Shown piece by piece: positions 43,801 through 52,501 of a stretch of DNA of 64,000 nt. This stretch comes from PLanc-01 sp034678485. Lineage in GTDB: Bacteria > Planctomycetota > Phycisphaerae > Sedimentisphaerales > Anaerobacaceae. The stretch lies in assembly GCA_034678485.1 (NCBI GenBank), contig JAXDBU010000125.1:7080-71079 (forward strand), read 5' to 3'. The position numbers and the translations under genes were made by a program. How positions within the stretch are numbered: the stretch's first letter is position 1; each line of letters starts with the position of its first letter. The notes below the pieces were generated by a model, which saw nothing but the letters and a program-made list of their open reading frames with translations, had not been told where the DNA came from and made no database searches.

Positions 43801-44754
43801 GTGTTGGCTATCGACGTTCTCCTTACGGTTGCGGTGGGCTATGCAGGGGCGATCCTCTTCTTCTTCGCTCGCGGGCTGGAGCCGAGATCCCGTGCCATAG
43901 TCCTCATGGTGCTGGGGACAGTCGTCCTGGGCAGCGTCGCCTTCCTTCGCACCGAGGTCGTGGCGATTCGCTGCGTTGTTGCGCTCACGCTGGTGATATT
44001 CCTGCTGCACATGTGGGATCTCCACATGGACCCGTGCCGGGATCGTCGTCTGAGTCCGAAAGAGTACATGCTCTTTCTGGCGGATTACGCCTGGAGCGTG
44101 GCCAGGATCTCTGAGGGCTACGGTGTCGGCCTGTCCTTGCGTCAACGTGCGACGGACGTTGCCATGTATGCCACAGGGTTCTGCCTGATCTGTGCGGTCA
44201 CTGTTGGCGCCTTCCGGATTGACTGGCGCGGCCACCCATTCCTGCTGGAACATGCGGTCAAGTCGACGTGTCTGGGCGCATGGCTCGTGTGGGCCTTCCA
44301 TGCAAACACGGTTCTCTGGCGGTTGGCGGGCGCCCCGGCGGCGTTCTTCACGCAGTCCAGCGTGCTCGGCGCATACAGCCCGGCCGAGTTCTGGCGCCGA
44401 TGGAATCGACCGATGCATCGGTGGCTGCTGGAGAACGTTTTCAAGCCGTCAGGTGGGCGGGGCAGTCCGCGAGTCGCCATGCTCGTCGCATTTGCCGTCT
44501 CGGGGCTTCTGCACGAGTACCTCTTTGCGGTGACCTTTCGACATGTCACCGGATGCGTCATGGCCTTCTTTCTCCTGCAGGGTGTGGCTGCCATGCTCAC
44601 CCGCCGGTCAAGACCGGCCCGCTGGTTCGTTCTGCCCGCGATGGTCGCTACGTTCGCATTCAACACCGTTTCGACGGTTCTCCTTTTCATTCCGATCAAC
44701 GAACGAGTACCTTTCTATGTGAACGATGTGCCCCGATGGGTGAATCCCTGGTAA
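43801..44754 (+). CDS. MBOAT/wax-synthase-like membrane acyltransferase
   Basis: A 317-residue polytopic membrane protein with about eight hydrophobic helices. The sequence SPAEFWRRWNRPMHRW (193-208) and SGLLHEYLF with His238 match the conserved Trp-rich block and catalytic His of membrane-bound O-acyltransferases of the wax-ester-synthase-like branch. It should transfer an acyl chain to an alcohol or polysaccharide hydroxyl. The GTG start directly abuts GAGGA; the next codon TTG at 43804 gives better spacing. It is followed after 11 bp by a CBM9-like protein. Confidence 0.8.
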   Translation: MLAIDVLLTVAVGYAGAILFFFARGLEPRSRAIVLMVLGTVVLGSVAFLRTEVVAIRCVVALTLVIFLLHMWDLHMDPCRDRRLSPKEYMLFLADYAWSVARISEGYGVGLSLRQRATDVAMYATGFCLICAVTVGAFRIDWRGHPFLLEHAVKSTCLGAWLVWAFHANTVLWRLAGAPAAFFTQSSVLGAYSPAEFWRRWNRPMHRWLLENVFKPSGGRGSPRVAMLVAFAVSGLLHEYLFAVTFRHVTGCVMAFFLLQGVAAMLTRRSRPARWFVLPAMVATFAFNTVSTVLLFIPINERVPFYVNDVPRWVNPW

Positions 44755-44765
44755 GAGGTGTGCGG

Positions 44766-45641
44766 ATGACGGACAGACACGGTTGTGACGAGAACGATGT
44801 CGGCCACTATACGTGCCATCGCACCGGTGAGAAACTTGTGATCGATGGTCGGCTGACGGAGGCGTCCTGGGAGAGGGCGCCGAAGTCGCCTCGATTCGTG
44901 GATATGGTGACCGGCGTACCCGGCTTTCTGGATACTCGCATGGCCGCGCTGTGGGACGATGAGAACCTGTACATCGGCTTCTGGGTCGAGGAGCCCAACG
45001 TCCAGGCCCAGTTCACAGAGCGGGATTCGCCTGTGTATTTCGAGAATGACGTGGAGGTGTTCATCGCGGGTGAGGACTGCTACTATGAATTCGAGATCAA
45101 CGCGAGGGGCACGATCTACGAGGTGTTCTACGTCTGGCAGGACGCCTACGAACGAGGGGGTTTCTCCGCCAGGCCGGAATTCGACCTGTTGAAACACCCC
45201 GTTGACATTCTCGGCGGTTTCCAAGACGCCCTGCGGTACAAGAAACATCCCCGCGGCCGGCGTTGGGCGTTCATGGACTGGGACTTCCCCGGACTCCAAG
45301 GCGCTGCCCGGATCGAGGGCGCCCTGAACGATCCCACGACGGTTGACCGCGGCTGGACGGTGGAACTGGCCTTCCCCTGGTCCGGCATGAAGACTCTGGC
45401 CGGCGGGCGGCCGTTGCCCCCTCGCAACGGCGACATCTGGCGGATGGACTTCTCGCGTTTCGAGGCTCTCCAGTACAATGGGCGGCTGACCGATCCCTCC
45501 GTCGGCTGGTCCTTCAACAAGCACGGCGTGTACGATTCGCACATCCCTGAATGCTTCACATTCGTGCATTTCTCGACGGACACCGCCTGCGAATTCCCCC
45601 AGTTTTGTGTTGAAACGCCGGGGGGAATCGGATATAAGTAA
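44766..45641 (+). CDS. CBM9-like (carbohydrate-binding family 9-type) protein
   Basis: A 291-residue protein that is one beta-sandwich of the CBM9/DOMON-like type, recognised by LVIDGRLTEASWERAPKS, AALWDDENLYIGFWVEEPN, FENDVEVFIAG, YYEFEINARGTIYEVFY and WTVELAFPW. There is no signal peptide at the chosen ATG (44766, with AGAGGTG upstream), so it may be cytoplasmic, which is odd for a glycan-binding fold. The frame is open upstream but that part is antisense to the MBOAT coding pattern. It is probably co-transcribed with the acyltransferase. Confidence 0.8.
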   Translation: MTDRHGCDENDVGHYTCHRTGEKLVIDGRLTEASWERAPKSPRFVDMVTGVPGFLDTRMAALWDDENLYIGFWVEEPNVQAQFTERDSPVYFENDVEVFIAGEDCYYEFEINARGTIYEVFYVWQDAYERGGFSARPEFDLLKHPVDILGGFQDALRYKKHPRGRRWAFMDWDFPGLQGAARIEGALNDPTTVDRGWTVELAFPWSGMKTLAGGRPLPPRNGDIWRMDFSRFEALQYNGRLTDPSVGWSFNKHGVYDSHIPECFTFVHFSTDTACEFPQFCVETPGGIGYK

Positions 45642-45724
45642 CGAGTTTCGTGTCGGACCTGGAGATAGTCTGTGGCAATCCGGGCCGGTGATTGGATTGG
45701 TGGGCCGCTACGGAGCTGTCGGCT

Positions 45725-46765
45725 ATGAGGCGCTACACAGGACAGAAAGCGCTGTATGAGGCGATCAGTCGCTCTCGAGATAAAGCTAATCAGCACAGTA
45801 TCTTGGAGAAATTGCGGCCAGGGCCTTCCAAGCCCCAGGTTAAGCCGAACCAGGAGCCGCAGCCCGAGGTGGATTCGCAGCAGGCCCTCGAACAGACGGC
45901 GGAGCCGGACGTTCAGGAATCGCCCGAGCGACAAGTGGTGGAAATGCCGCCTGATCCGGTGATCGAGCTGCCTTTGCAGGCAGAGGCGGAGCCGGAAGTG
46001 GCGCCGGAGCCGCGTTCGGAAATGTCGCTGCCGGAGACGCGGACTGACCCGGTTGGGAAGTCGCGACCGGCTGAGCGGGTCATCCACTTGGCGTCGCCGG
46101 CCCCGGCGAGCACGTGGCTGCGTCCCAGGCCGATCCAGCTCAACGAGGGCCGTGTTGAGATTTCGGTGCCGTACCATGTCGGCGTGATCGTCGCTGTGGT
46201 GCTGTTGATGGTCGTCCTTGTTGCCTATCGGCTTGGCCAGGCCCGCCAGGGTGGACCGGCAAGCGGCGCCGGTGGGCAGGGCCAACCGGCGGTGAACCCG
46301 TCGGGGACGACGAATCTGCCTGTGCGGACACCGCCGCAGAATCCGGCGATGCCGAATGTCGATCGGACGCCGACGAATACGCTGGTGGCGCCGAGCAGTG
46401 CACAGCAGAACATCGTGCCGGCCAGGGTGCAGGGCGACAACTGTATCGTTCTGGCTCGGTCAAAGACGAAGGAGAACTTCGACCCGGTCGTGAAGCACTT
46501 TGCCGATTACGGTGTTCGGGTGCTTCCGCTGCCGATCGATTTGATCCGCAAGGTTCTTGTCGAGCAGGGCTTGAACCCTGCCGTGCTGCCCTCGGGCGAC
46601 GGGTATCTGCTGGTGACGAGCGATTATTTCACCAGCGAAGATGTTCCGAAAATGAAACAGAGGATCGCTGAACTGGGAAAACTGTACAAGGGCAAGGCCC
46701 CGTCCGGTTTTGAGTCGTTTGCCCCGAATTACTTCAGCGATGCCTATGGGATGAAGATCAGGTAA
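45725..46765 (+). CDS. Conserved single-pass membrane protein with SPOR-like C-terminus
   Basis: A 346-residue protein starting MRRYTGQKALYEAISRSRDK. A Pro/Glu-rich cytoplasmic linker of about 120 residues leads to one membrane helix (VGVIVAVVLLMVVLVAY), a Pro/Asn-rich linker and a C-terminal domain (NCIVLARSKTKENFDPVVKH, FADYGVRVLPL, YLLVTSDYF) reminiscent of SPOR-type peptidoglycan-binding or Tol-like modules. The short N-terminal YEAISRSR block looks conserved and may bind a cytoplasmic partner. It lies 14 bp ahead of the small basic protein gene. Function is not known to me. Confidence 0.7.
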   Translation: MRRYTGQKALYEAISRSRDKANQHSILEKLRPGPSKPQVKPNQEPQPEVDSQQALEQTAEPDVQESPERQVVEMPPDPVIELPLQAEAEPEVAPEPRSEMSLPETRTDPVGKSRPAERVIHLASPAPASTWLRPRPIQLNEGRVEISVPYHVGVIVAVVLLMVVLVAYRLGQARQGGPASGAGGQGQPAVNPSGTTNLPVRTPPQNPAMPNVDRTPTNTLVAPSSAQQNIVPARVQGDNCIVLARSKTKENFDPVVKHFADYGVRVLPLPIDLIRKVLVEQGLNPAVLPSGDGYLLVTSDYFTSEDVPKMKQRIAELGKLYKGKAPSGFESFAPNYFSDAYGMKIR

Positions 46766-46779
46766 AGGAGAAACAGTAG

Positions 46780-47067
46780 ATGTCCATAGACCCTTCCCTT
46801 AAGCTGAAGAACGCACTGGTGCGGCACCGCAACGTATTGACGCGGGCTGAGCGGATCGATGTCCTCAAAGATGAGGAACGATGGAACGAGGGCGATCCCG
46901 TGTTGGGCTTGCCCAAGGTGGCACATCGCAAGAGCGCCGCAGGCAAGAAGAGCCGAGCGGAGGCTGAAGCCGCCGCCAGCGCTGCTCCTGGAGCGCCAGC
47001 CCCCGGCGCAGCCGCACCCGCAGCAGGAGCCGCTCCTGCCAAGGGAGGGGCCAAGGCCGGCAAGTAG
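46780..47067 (+). CDS. PVC-type small basic protein
   Basis: A 95-residue basic protein. The first 50 residues (LVRHRNVLTRAERIDVLK, RWNEGDPVLGLPKV) match the small basic protein family known from Chlamydiae, Verrucomicrobia and Planctomycetes, suspected to be ribosome- or nucleoid-related. The remaining 45 residues are an Ala/Pro/Lys-rich tail of low complexity. The start has the strong site AAAGGAG. It is last in its operon and is followed by a strong terminator. It is one of the best taxonomic markers in the window. Confidence 0.85.
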   Translation: MSIDPSLKLKNALVRHRNVLTRAERIDVLKDEERWNEGDPVLGLPKVAHRKSAAGKKSRAEAEAAASAAPGAPAPGAAAPAAGAAPAKGGAKAGK

Positions 47068-47135
47068 CCGCTCTGCCGTCTCATCCGGGGGAGTTCCCTC
47101 TGCATGGGTCGGCGCATCCCCATTTGTCCAACCCG

Positions 47136-47168
47136 CATGCCGAGCAACAAGCTCGGCATGTTCTTTTT
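47136..47168 (+). terminator. Rho-independent terminator after the small basic protein
   Basis: A perfect 10-bp stem, CATGCCGAGC with GCTCGGCATG, around an AACAA loop, followed by TTCTTTTTC. Confidence 0.92.
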
Positions 47169-47186
47169 CTGAGCCGGACTGTAGCG

Positions 47187-50048
47187 CTATGCCCTCACGA
47201 CCTCGGCGCACCGAGCACAGATATCGGGGTGTTCCCCGTCCGCTCCCACGCTCGGCCAGTAGTTCCAGCATCGCTGGCACTTGCGATGGGGGCTCTTCGC
47301 GGCGGTCACGGTCGTCGGGTCGGCACCTTCTTCGAGCTTGACCTCGCTGACGATGCATAAGGCCGCGAACTGGTTCAGGCCGAACGCCTCCAGCGCCGCG
47401 GCGTCTTCCGCCGTGCAACGCATTGTGACCGAAGCCTCCTGGTTGCTGGCGATCACCTTGTCTTTTCGCAAGCCTTCGAGGACCCGCAGGACCTTGTCGC
47501 GCAGGGCCATGAGGTACTGCCATCTGAGTTCCTCGCCTGCATAGTCGATGGTCTCGTTGACCTTGGGCATATGGGCCAGGTGGACGCTGTCGCAGTCCTC
47601 GGGTTTGACCTTCATCGCCTCCCATGCCTCCTCGGCCGTATGAACGAGGACCGGCGCGAGCATCCGCACCAAGGCGCTCAAGACCTCGTACATCGCGGTC
47701 TGACCGCTCCGGCGGGACAGACCGTTCGCAGCGTCGCAGTACATCCGGTCCTTCAACACGTCCATGTAGATGCTGCTCATTTCGACCGAACAGAAGTTGT
47801 AGACAAGCGAGAACACGCGGTGATAGGTGAATTCCTCGTACGCCGCAGTCACTTCCGCGATGAGCTTCTGGAGCTGCTGCATCGCCCACTTGTCGATGTC
47901 GAGCATCTGCTCGTAGGGGACTGCGTCCTTGCGCGGATCGAAATCGTTGATGTTGCCGAAGAGGTATCGGAGGGTGTTGCGGATCTTGCGATAGGCGTCC
48001 TGTGTCCGTCCGATCAGCTCGTCGTTGCAGCGGACGTCCTCCTGGTAGTTGACGCTGGAAACCCACAGACGCAGAATATCGGAGCCATATTTGGTGATCT
48101 CGTCCTGGGCGTTGACGTAGTTGCCCAGCGACTTGGATTGCTTCATGCCCTTCTCATCGACGGTGAATCCGTGCGTGAGGACCCGCTGGAAGGGCGGTTT
48201 GGAGATCGCCCCCAGCGCTGGCAGCAGCGAGAGCTGGAACCACCCGCGATGCTGGTCCGAACCCTCCAGGTACATGTCCACCGGCACCGGCCAGCCCTCC
48301 CGCCGAGAGCAGACGCTGTACCAACTGCATCCGGACTCGAACCACACGTCGAAGATGTTCTCCTCTTTTTGCAGCTCGTCGAGGTTGAAGCCCTCAGGCA
48401 GCTTGAAGTCTTCGCCCAGGATCTGTCTGGGCGTGTGGGTGAACCAACTGTCCGAGCCGTGCTGGCCGACGTGTCTCGCCACCGTCAGGACCGACTCCTT
48501 CGTCAGCAAGACCCGGCCGTCGGGCATCGTGAAGACCGGGATCGGCAGACCCCAGCTCCGCTGGCGACTGATGCACCAGTCGGGTCGCGATTCGAGCATG
48601 CCCGCGATCCGCTTCTGGCCCCACGCGGGGATCCACTGCACGTGGTCGAGACTCTCCATCGCCATCTGACGGAGGGTCTTGCCGGTGTCGGGCGACTCCT
48701 TGTCCACGCCCACGAACCACTGCTCCGTCGCTCGGAAGACCACCGGGTCCCGGCTCCGCCAGCAGTGGGGATAGCTGTGCGTGATCTGGCTCTGGGCGAA
48801 GAGCCAGCCGTGCTCCCGGAGCCAGTCGTTCACCTGTTTCTCGACCTTCAGCACGCTCTGGCCGCGGAGCCACTCGGGTACGGTGTCGTCATACGTGCCG
48901 TCGTTGTTGACCGGGGAGTAAACCGCCAAGCCGTACATTTGGCCTGTCATGTAGTCCTCCAGGCCGTGCCCGGGAGCGGTGTGCACCAGACCCGTGCCGT
49001 CTTCGGTCGTCACGTAGTCCGCCAGGACCACCATGTAGGCGTCCTTGTCGGTCGGGTTGGTCTCGACGAAGGGATGCTGGTATCGCAGGTCGTCCAGCGC
49101 GCTGCCTCGCACCGCCTTGCCCGCGATTGTGTACTGGCCCTCGGCGAGCCCGCCGGCTTGGACGACCGCAGGGAGCCGGTCTGTCGAGACGATGGAGACG
49201 TGTTTGCGTCCATCCTTCTCGTAGCTGATTGCGGTGTAGTCGAGGTGCGGATGGACCGCGACCGCCAGATTGGCCGCCAGTGTCCACGGGGTCGTCGTCC
49301 AGATCATGAAACAGACCCGGGCTTCTTTGGTTTGGTCTGTCGTGACGAGCCCCATCTTGATCAGCCGCTGCACGGTTTCGCCCGTCGCCGGGAAGTTCAC
49401 GAAGATACTGGGGGAGGGAATGTCCTTGTATTCGAGCTCTGCCTCCGCGAGGGCGGTCTCGCAGCCGACGCACCAGTGGATGGGCTTGAGTTGCTTGTAG
49501 ACGAGACCCTTGCCGACCAGTTCCGCGAAGACTTCCAGGATGCCCGCCTCGTAGGCGGGTTTGAACGTCAGGTAGGGCTCCTCGAAGTTGCCGAAGACCC
49601 CCAGGTCCTGGAACTGCTTGCCCTGGATCTTGACGTACTTGCCCGCGTACTTCATGCAGTTCTTGCGGATCTCGGGCTTGGACATCTCACGGGCCTTCGC
49701 GCCCAGGTCGGTCATGACCTTCGACTCGATCGGCAGGCCGTGGCAGTCCCAGCCGGGGATGTACGGCGCGTCGAACCCGGTCATCGTCTTGTACTTGACC
49801 ACGAAGTCTTTGAGGACCTTGTTGATGACGTGACCCATGTGGATGTCGCCGTTGGCGTAGGGGGGGCCGTCGTGCAGGATGTAGAGCGGACCGCCCTTGC
49901 GGGCCTCGCGAATCTTCTCATAGATCTTCTGCTCGGCCCAGCGTTTGCGCATCTGGGGCTCGCGCTGGACCAGGTTGGCCTTCATGGCGAAGCTGGTTTC
50001 CGGCAGGTTCACGGTATCTTTATAATTGTGCTTGCTTTCATCCGACAT
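47187..50048 (-). CDS. ileS: Isoleucine-tRNA ligase
   Basis: A 953-residue class I aminoacyl-tRNA synthetase that charges tRNA-Ile and edits valine. Motifs: HMGH (HIGH-type, 70-73) in GPPYANGDIHMGH, PIHWC and TTPWTLAANLAV of the editing region, the KMSKS loop as MKQSKS, an anticodon-binding domain and a C-terminal zinc site (CQRCWNYW...CARC). Met of KMSKS is replaced by Gln, a tolerated variation. Length and order match the bacterial IleS with the C-terminal zinc domain. I see no T-box leader. Confidence 0.97.
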   Translation of the reverse strand: MSDESKHNYKDTVNLPETSFAMKANLVQREPQMRKRWAEQKIYEKIREARKGGPLYILHDGPPYANGDIHMGHVINKVLKDFVVKYKTMTGFDAPYIPGWDCHGLPIESKVMTDLGAKAREMSKPEIRKNCMKYAGKYVKIQGKQFQDLGVFGNFEEPYLTFKPAYEAGILEVFAELVGKGLVYKQLKPIHWCVGCETALAEAELEYKDIPSPSIFVNFPATGETVQRLIKMGLVTTDQTKEARVCFMIWTTTPWTLAANLAVAVHPHLDYTAISYEKDGRKHVSIVSTDRLPAVVQAGGLAEGQYTIAGKAVRGSALDDLRYQHPFVETNPTDKDAYMVVLADYVTTEDGTGLVHTAPGHGLEDYMTGQMYGLAVYSPVNNDGTYDDTVPEWLRGQSVLKVEKQVNDWLREHGWLFAQSQITHSYPHCWRSRDPVVFRATEQWFVGVDKESPDTGKTLRQMAMESLDHVQWIPAWGQKRIAGMLESRPDWCISRQRSWGLPIPVFTMPDGRVLLTKESVLTVARHVGQHGSDSWFTHTPRQILGEDFKLPEGFNLDELQKEENIFDVWFESGCSWYSVCSRREGWPVPVDMYLEGSDQHRGWFQLSLLPALGAISKPPFQRVLTHGFTVDEKGMKQSKSLGNYVNAQDEITKYGSDILRLWVSSVNYQEDVRCNDELIGRTQDAYRKIRNTLRYLFGNINDFDPRKDAVPYEQMLDIDKWAMQQLQKLIAEVTAAYEEFTYHRVFSLVYNFCSVEMSSIYMDVLKDRMYCDAANGLSRRSGQTAMYEVLSALVRMLAPVLVHTAEEAWEAMKVKPEDCDSVHLAHMPKVNETIDYAGEELRWQYLMALRDKVLRVLEGLRKDKVIASNQEASVTMRCTAEDAAALEAFGLNQFAALCIVSEVKLEEGADPTTVTAAKSPHRKCQRCWNYWPSVGADGEHPDICARCAEVVRA

Positions 50049-50083
50049 CTGATGGTCCTCGAAATCTCCAAAACGAATCGCGT

Positions 50084-50112
50084 ATCATACGAACTCGGCA
50101 GTGTTCCGTCAA
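50084..50112 (-). promoter_or_regulatory. Promoter of ileS
   Basis: On the minus strand TTGACG (50107-50112), a 17-base spacer and TATGAT (50084-50089), about 36 bases before the ATG. Confidence 0.75.
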
Positions 50113-50139
50113 GGTCGCGTGCCAGCCTGCTGGGGGCGT

Positions 50140-50280
50140 GGGTGCATGACCGTACTTGCTCGCGTGCAAGAGGGGTCGACGAAGACCCTGGAATGTCATT
50201 CCCGCGAACGCGGGAATCCAGTTCCTATGGCACGTCGCAAATCCCGGCTAATGGATTCCTGCTTGGCGCAGGAATGACAA
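50140..50280. repeat. MITE-like repeat, copy 2
   Basis: Starts with the same 13 bases, GGGTGCATGACCG (50140-50152), as the element at 10463-10657, and aligns with the reverse complement of its right half through the paired TCATTCC/GGAATCC palindromes (50195-50219 and 50253-50278) and the shared CACGTCGCA core. The far inverted end is missing. It fills most of the 330-bp gap 50049-50378; a small inverted repeat GGGTTAT/ATAACCC (50296-50315) follows. Confidence 0.75.
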
Positions 50281-50378
50281 GATGCGGGACGGCGAGGGTT
50301 ATGGTAGGATAACCCGCGGGCCGGCGGGCGAGGTCCGCTGGATGAAACCGTGGTACTGACGTTGGCGGGGTGTCTCGG

Positions 50379-51791
50379 ATGCGCAGGTTTCTACGTGTTG
50401 TGTGTCTTGCGGCGGTCTGGTTCGTTGCGGCAGGGGAGGTTCGGGCGACAGAGGTCGCGCAACCCGCGAGGAGCTACTATGTCGATGCGAGTCGGGGCGA
50501 CGACGCTGCGGACGGATTGACCCCCGAGACCGCGTGGCGGTCCCTGGAGAAGGTCAACGCGGCGCCGCTGCAACCGGGCGACAGCGTCCGGTTCCGACGC
50601 GGTGGTCTCTGGCGAGGTCAGCTCGTGCCGCACAGTGGCGACGGAGACGCCCGGGTGACCTACGGCGCGTTCGGTGAGGGGGCCAAACCTGCCTTGCTCG
50701 GCTCCGTGGTGTTGAACTTGCCCTCGGATTGGACGTGCGAGAGCGGGAACATCTGGATGACCACTGCCCGGAGCGATGGCTCGACGGCTTTGTCCGTGGA
50801 CGTGGGCAATATCATCTTCGATGACGGCGCGGGCACCGGCGTGAAGAAGTGGAGCCAGGCGGACCTGCGAGAGGCAGGCGACTTCTTCTACGATGCCGCC
50901 GCCAAGCAGGTGAAGCTCTGGTCGAGCGGCAATCCTGCCGACGTTCGTCGCAGCATCGAGCTGGCTCTGAAAAGGCACATCATTGACGAGTCCGGCAGAA
51001 GCTATGTGACCTTTGAGAACCTTGCATTGCGGTACGGCGCCGCCCACGGGATCGGCGGGTCGGGAGTGCGGGGTGTCATCGTTCGCGACTGCGATCTGTC
51101 GTTCATTGGCGGGGGACACCAGTTCACCAATGATCGAGGTGTTCCCGTGCGGTACGGCAACGGGATCGAGTTCTGGGCCAATGCGCGAGATTGCCTTGTG
51201 GAAGGTTGCCGGCTGTGGGAGATCTACGACGCCGCACTGACCAATCAGGGCAGCGGGACGAACGTCCAGGAGAACATCGTCTATCGCAACAACGTGATCT
51301 GGAACTGCGAGTACTCGTTCGAGTACTGGAATCGCGACGAGAGCAGCCGGACGAACAACATCCGCTTCGAGCACAATACCTGCGTGGATGCGGGTTTCGG
51401 CTGGGGCCATCGCCAACGCCCGGACCGTAATGGGCGGCACCTGATGTTCTACGACAACAGCGCCGTCACCTCGAACATGGTCGTGCATTACAACATCTTC
51501 AGCAATGCAACGGACAGCCTCCTGCGACTGCACGGGCGCGATTGGACGAGCGCCCTGACGATGGACTGCAACTGCTGGTATCAGCCGCAGGGGGCGATCT
51601 GGCTCTGGGGACAGACCTCCGTCGGGCCCGCGGAATTCGACGCATTCCGGCGGCAGCGGGAGTTCGATCTGCACTCGACTGTTGCCGAGCCTGGGTTTGT
51701 CGATGCGAAGACGCGCAATTACCGATTGACTGCGGACAGCCCGGCCCGAGGGTTCGCAGACAACGGCTCGCCCGCCGGAGCATTGCCGTGA
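50379..51791 (+). CDS. Secreted right-handed beta-helix protein, possible polysaccharide lyase
   Basis: A 470-residue exported protein (signal peptide MRRFLRVVCLAAVWFVAAGEVRA is about 23 residues). The mature part opens with YYVDASRGDDAADGLTPETAW, a common start of pectate-lyase-fold proteins, followed by parallel beta-helix repeats with stacked Asn (ENIVYRNNVIWNCEYSFEYW). The fold is used by lyases and hydrolases of acidic or neutral glycans; catalytic residues cannot be assigned by eye. ATG 50379 is preferred over the in-frame GTG at 50370. It is followed by an outer-membrane barrel and a galactanase. Confidence 0.8.
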   Translation: MRRFLRVVCLAAVWFVAAGEVRATEVAQPARSYYVDASRGDDAADGLTPETAWRSLEKVNAAPLQPGDSVRFRRGGLWRGQLVPHSGDGDARVTYGAFGEGAKPALLGSVVLNLPSDWTCESGNIWMTTARSDGSTALSVDVGNIIFDDGAGTGVKKWSQADLREAGDFFYDAAAKQVKLWSSGNPADVRRSIELALKRHIIDESGRSYVTFENLALRYGAAHGIGGSGVRGVIVRDCDLSFIGGGHQFTNDRGVPVRYGNGIEFWANARDCLVEGCRLWEIYDAALTNQGSGTNVQENIVYRNNVIWNCEYSFEYWNRDESSRTNNIRFEHNTCVDAGFGWGHRQRPDRNGRHLMFYDNSAVTSNMVVHYNIFSNATDSLLRLHGRDWTSALTMDCNCWYQPQGAIWLWGQTSVGPAEFDAFRRQREFDLHSTVAEPGFVDAKTRNYRLTADSPARGFADNGSPAGALP

Positions 51792-51848
51792 CCCAGAAGT
51801 GTGACGGGCCGGCTCGCAGTGTGTACGTAAGGGCATAGGGCAAGACAG

Positions 51849-52472
51849 ATGAACGACCGATGGAGCGTGTTGGTTGCGTGTGTAATCGTCGGATTGTGTC
51901 GGACGGTGCACGCGGTGGATCTGAAGACCATTGAATTCACGCCGCTCTATGGGTACTCCTTCAGCGGTGGGATTGAGGACGCCGCCAGCGGTGAAGAATT
52001 CGACATCGACGACTCTGCCTGCTGGGGCGGGATACTCGATGTCCGCATGAGCAAGGCGACCCAACTGGAGATCTTCTTCAGCCGGCAGGAAACGGAGCTG
52101 GAATCCCAGGACTCGCTGTTCACCGGCCGGACGCTTTTCGACCTCGACGTGGACTATTACCACATCGGTGGGACGTACGTCCTCGTCGACGGGCGGTGGC
52201 AGCCGTTCGGCGTTGCCACCATAGGGGCCACGCACATCAATCCCAGCCTGTCCGGCGCCGACTCAGTCACGCGGCTCTCGTTCGGCCTCGGTGGCGGCGT
52301 GCGCTTCTTGCCCACCAGCCACCTCGGCCTGTACCTGGCCGGACGCGGCCTGTTCACGTTCGTGGGGACCGACACGTTCATCGAGAACGACTCCGGCACC
52401 CTCAATGTGGAGATCAACGGCGGCGGTCTCTGGCAGCTCCAGCTCCAGGCCGGCGCGATTTTCGCATTCTGA
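51849..52472 (+). CDS. Outer-membrane beta-barrel protein
   Basis: A 207-residue protein with a signal peptide (ending VHAVD) and alternating hydrophobic-polar strands throughout (YYHIGGTYVLVDGRWQPFG, LSFGLGGGVRFL, GLYLAGRGLF). It ends in Phe (AGAIFAF), as outer-membrane barrels do. It resembles OmpW/OmpA-type eight-stranded barrels of unknown cargo. Its stop overlaps or abuts the start region of the galactanase, so the two are probably one operon. Confidence 0.8.
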   Translation: MNDRWSVLVACVIVGLCRTVHAVDLKTIEFTPLYGYSFSGGIEDAASGEEFDIDDSACWGGILDVRMSKATQLEIFFSRQETELESQDSLFTGRTLFDLDVDYYHIGGTYVLVDGRWQPFGVATIGATHINPSLSGADSVTRLSFGLGGGVRFLPTSHLGLYLAGRGLFTFVGTDTFIENDSGTLNVEINGGGLWQLQLQAGAIFAF

Positions 52473-52501
52473 TGCGGCTGGTTGTTGGGGAGTTGCACGC
52501 T

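Noticed and set aside
47187..50112. T-box riboswitch before ileS
   Set aside because: Only about 30 bases separate the predicted transcription start from the ATG, too short for a T-box.
47571..50312. Long plus-strand open frame of about 910 codons
   Set aside because: It is antisense to ileS and shows no domain or signal.
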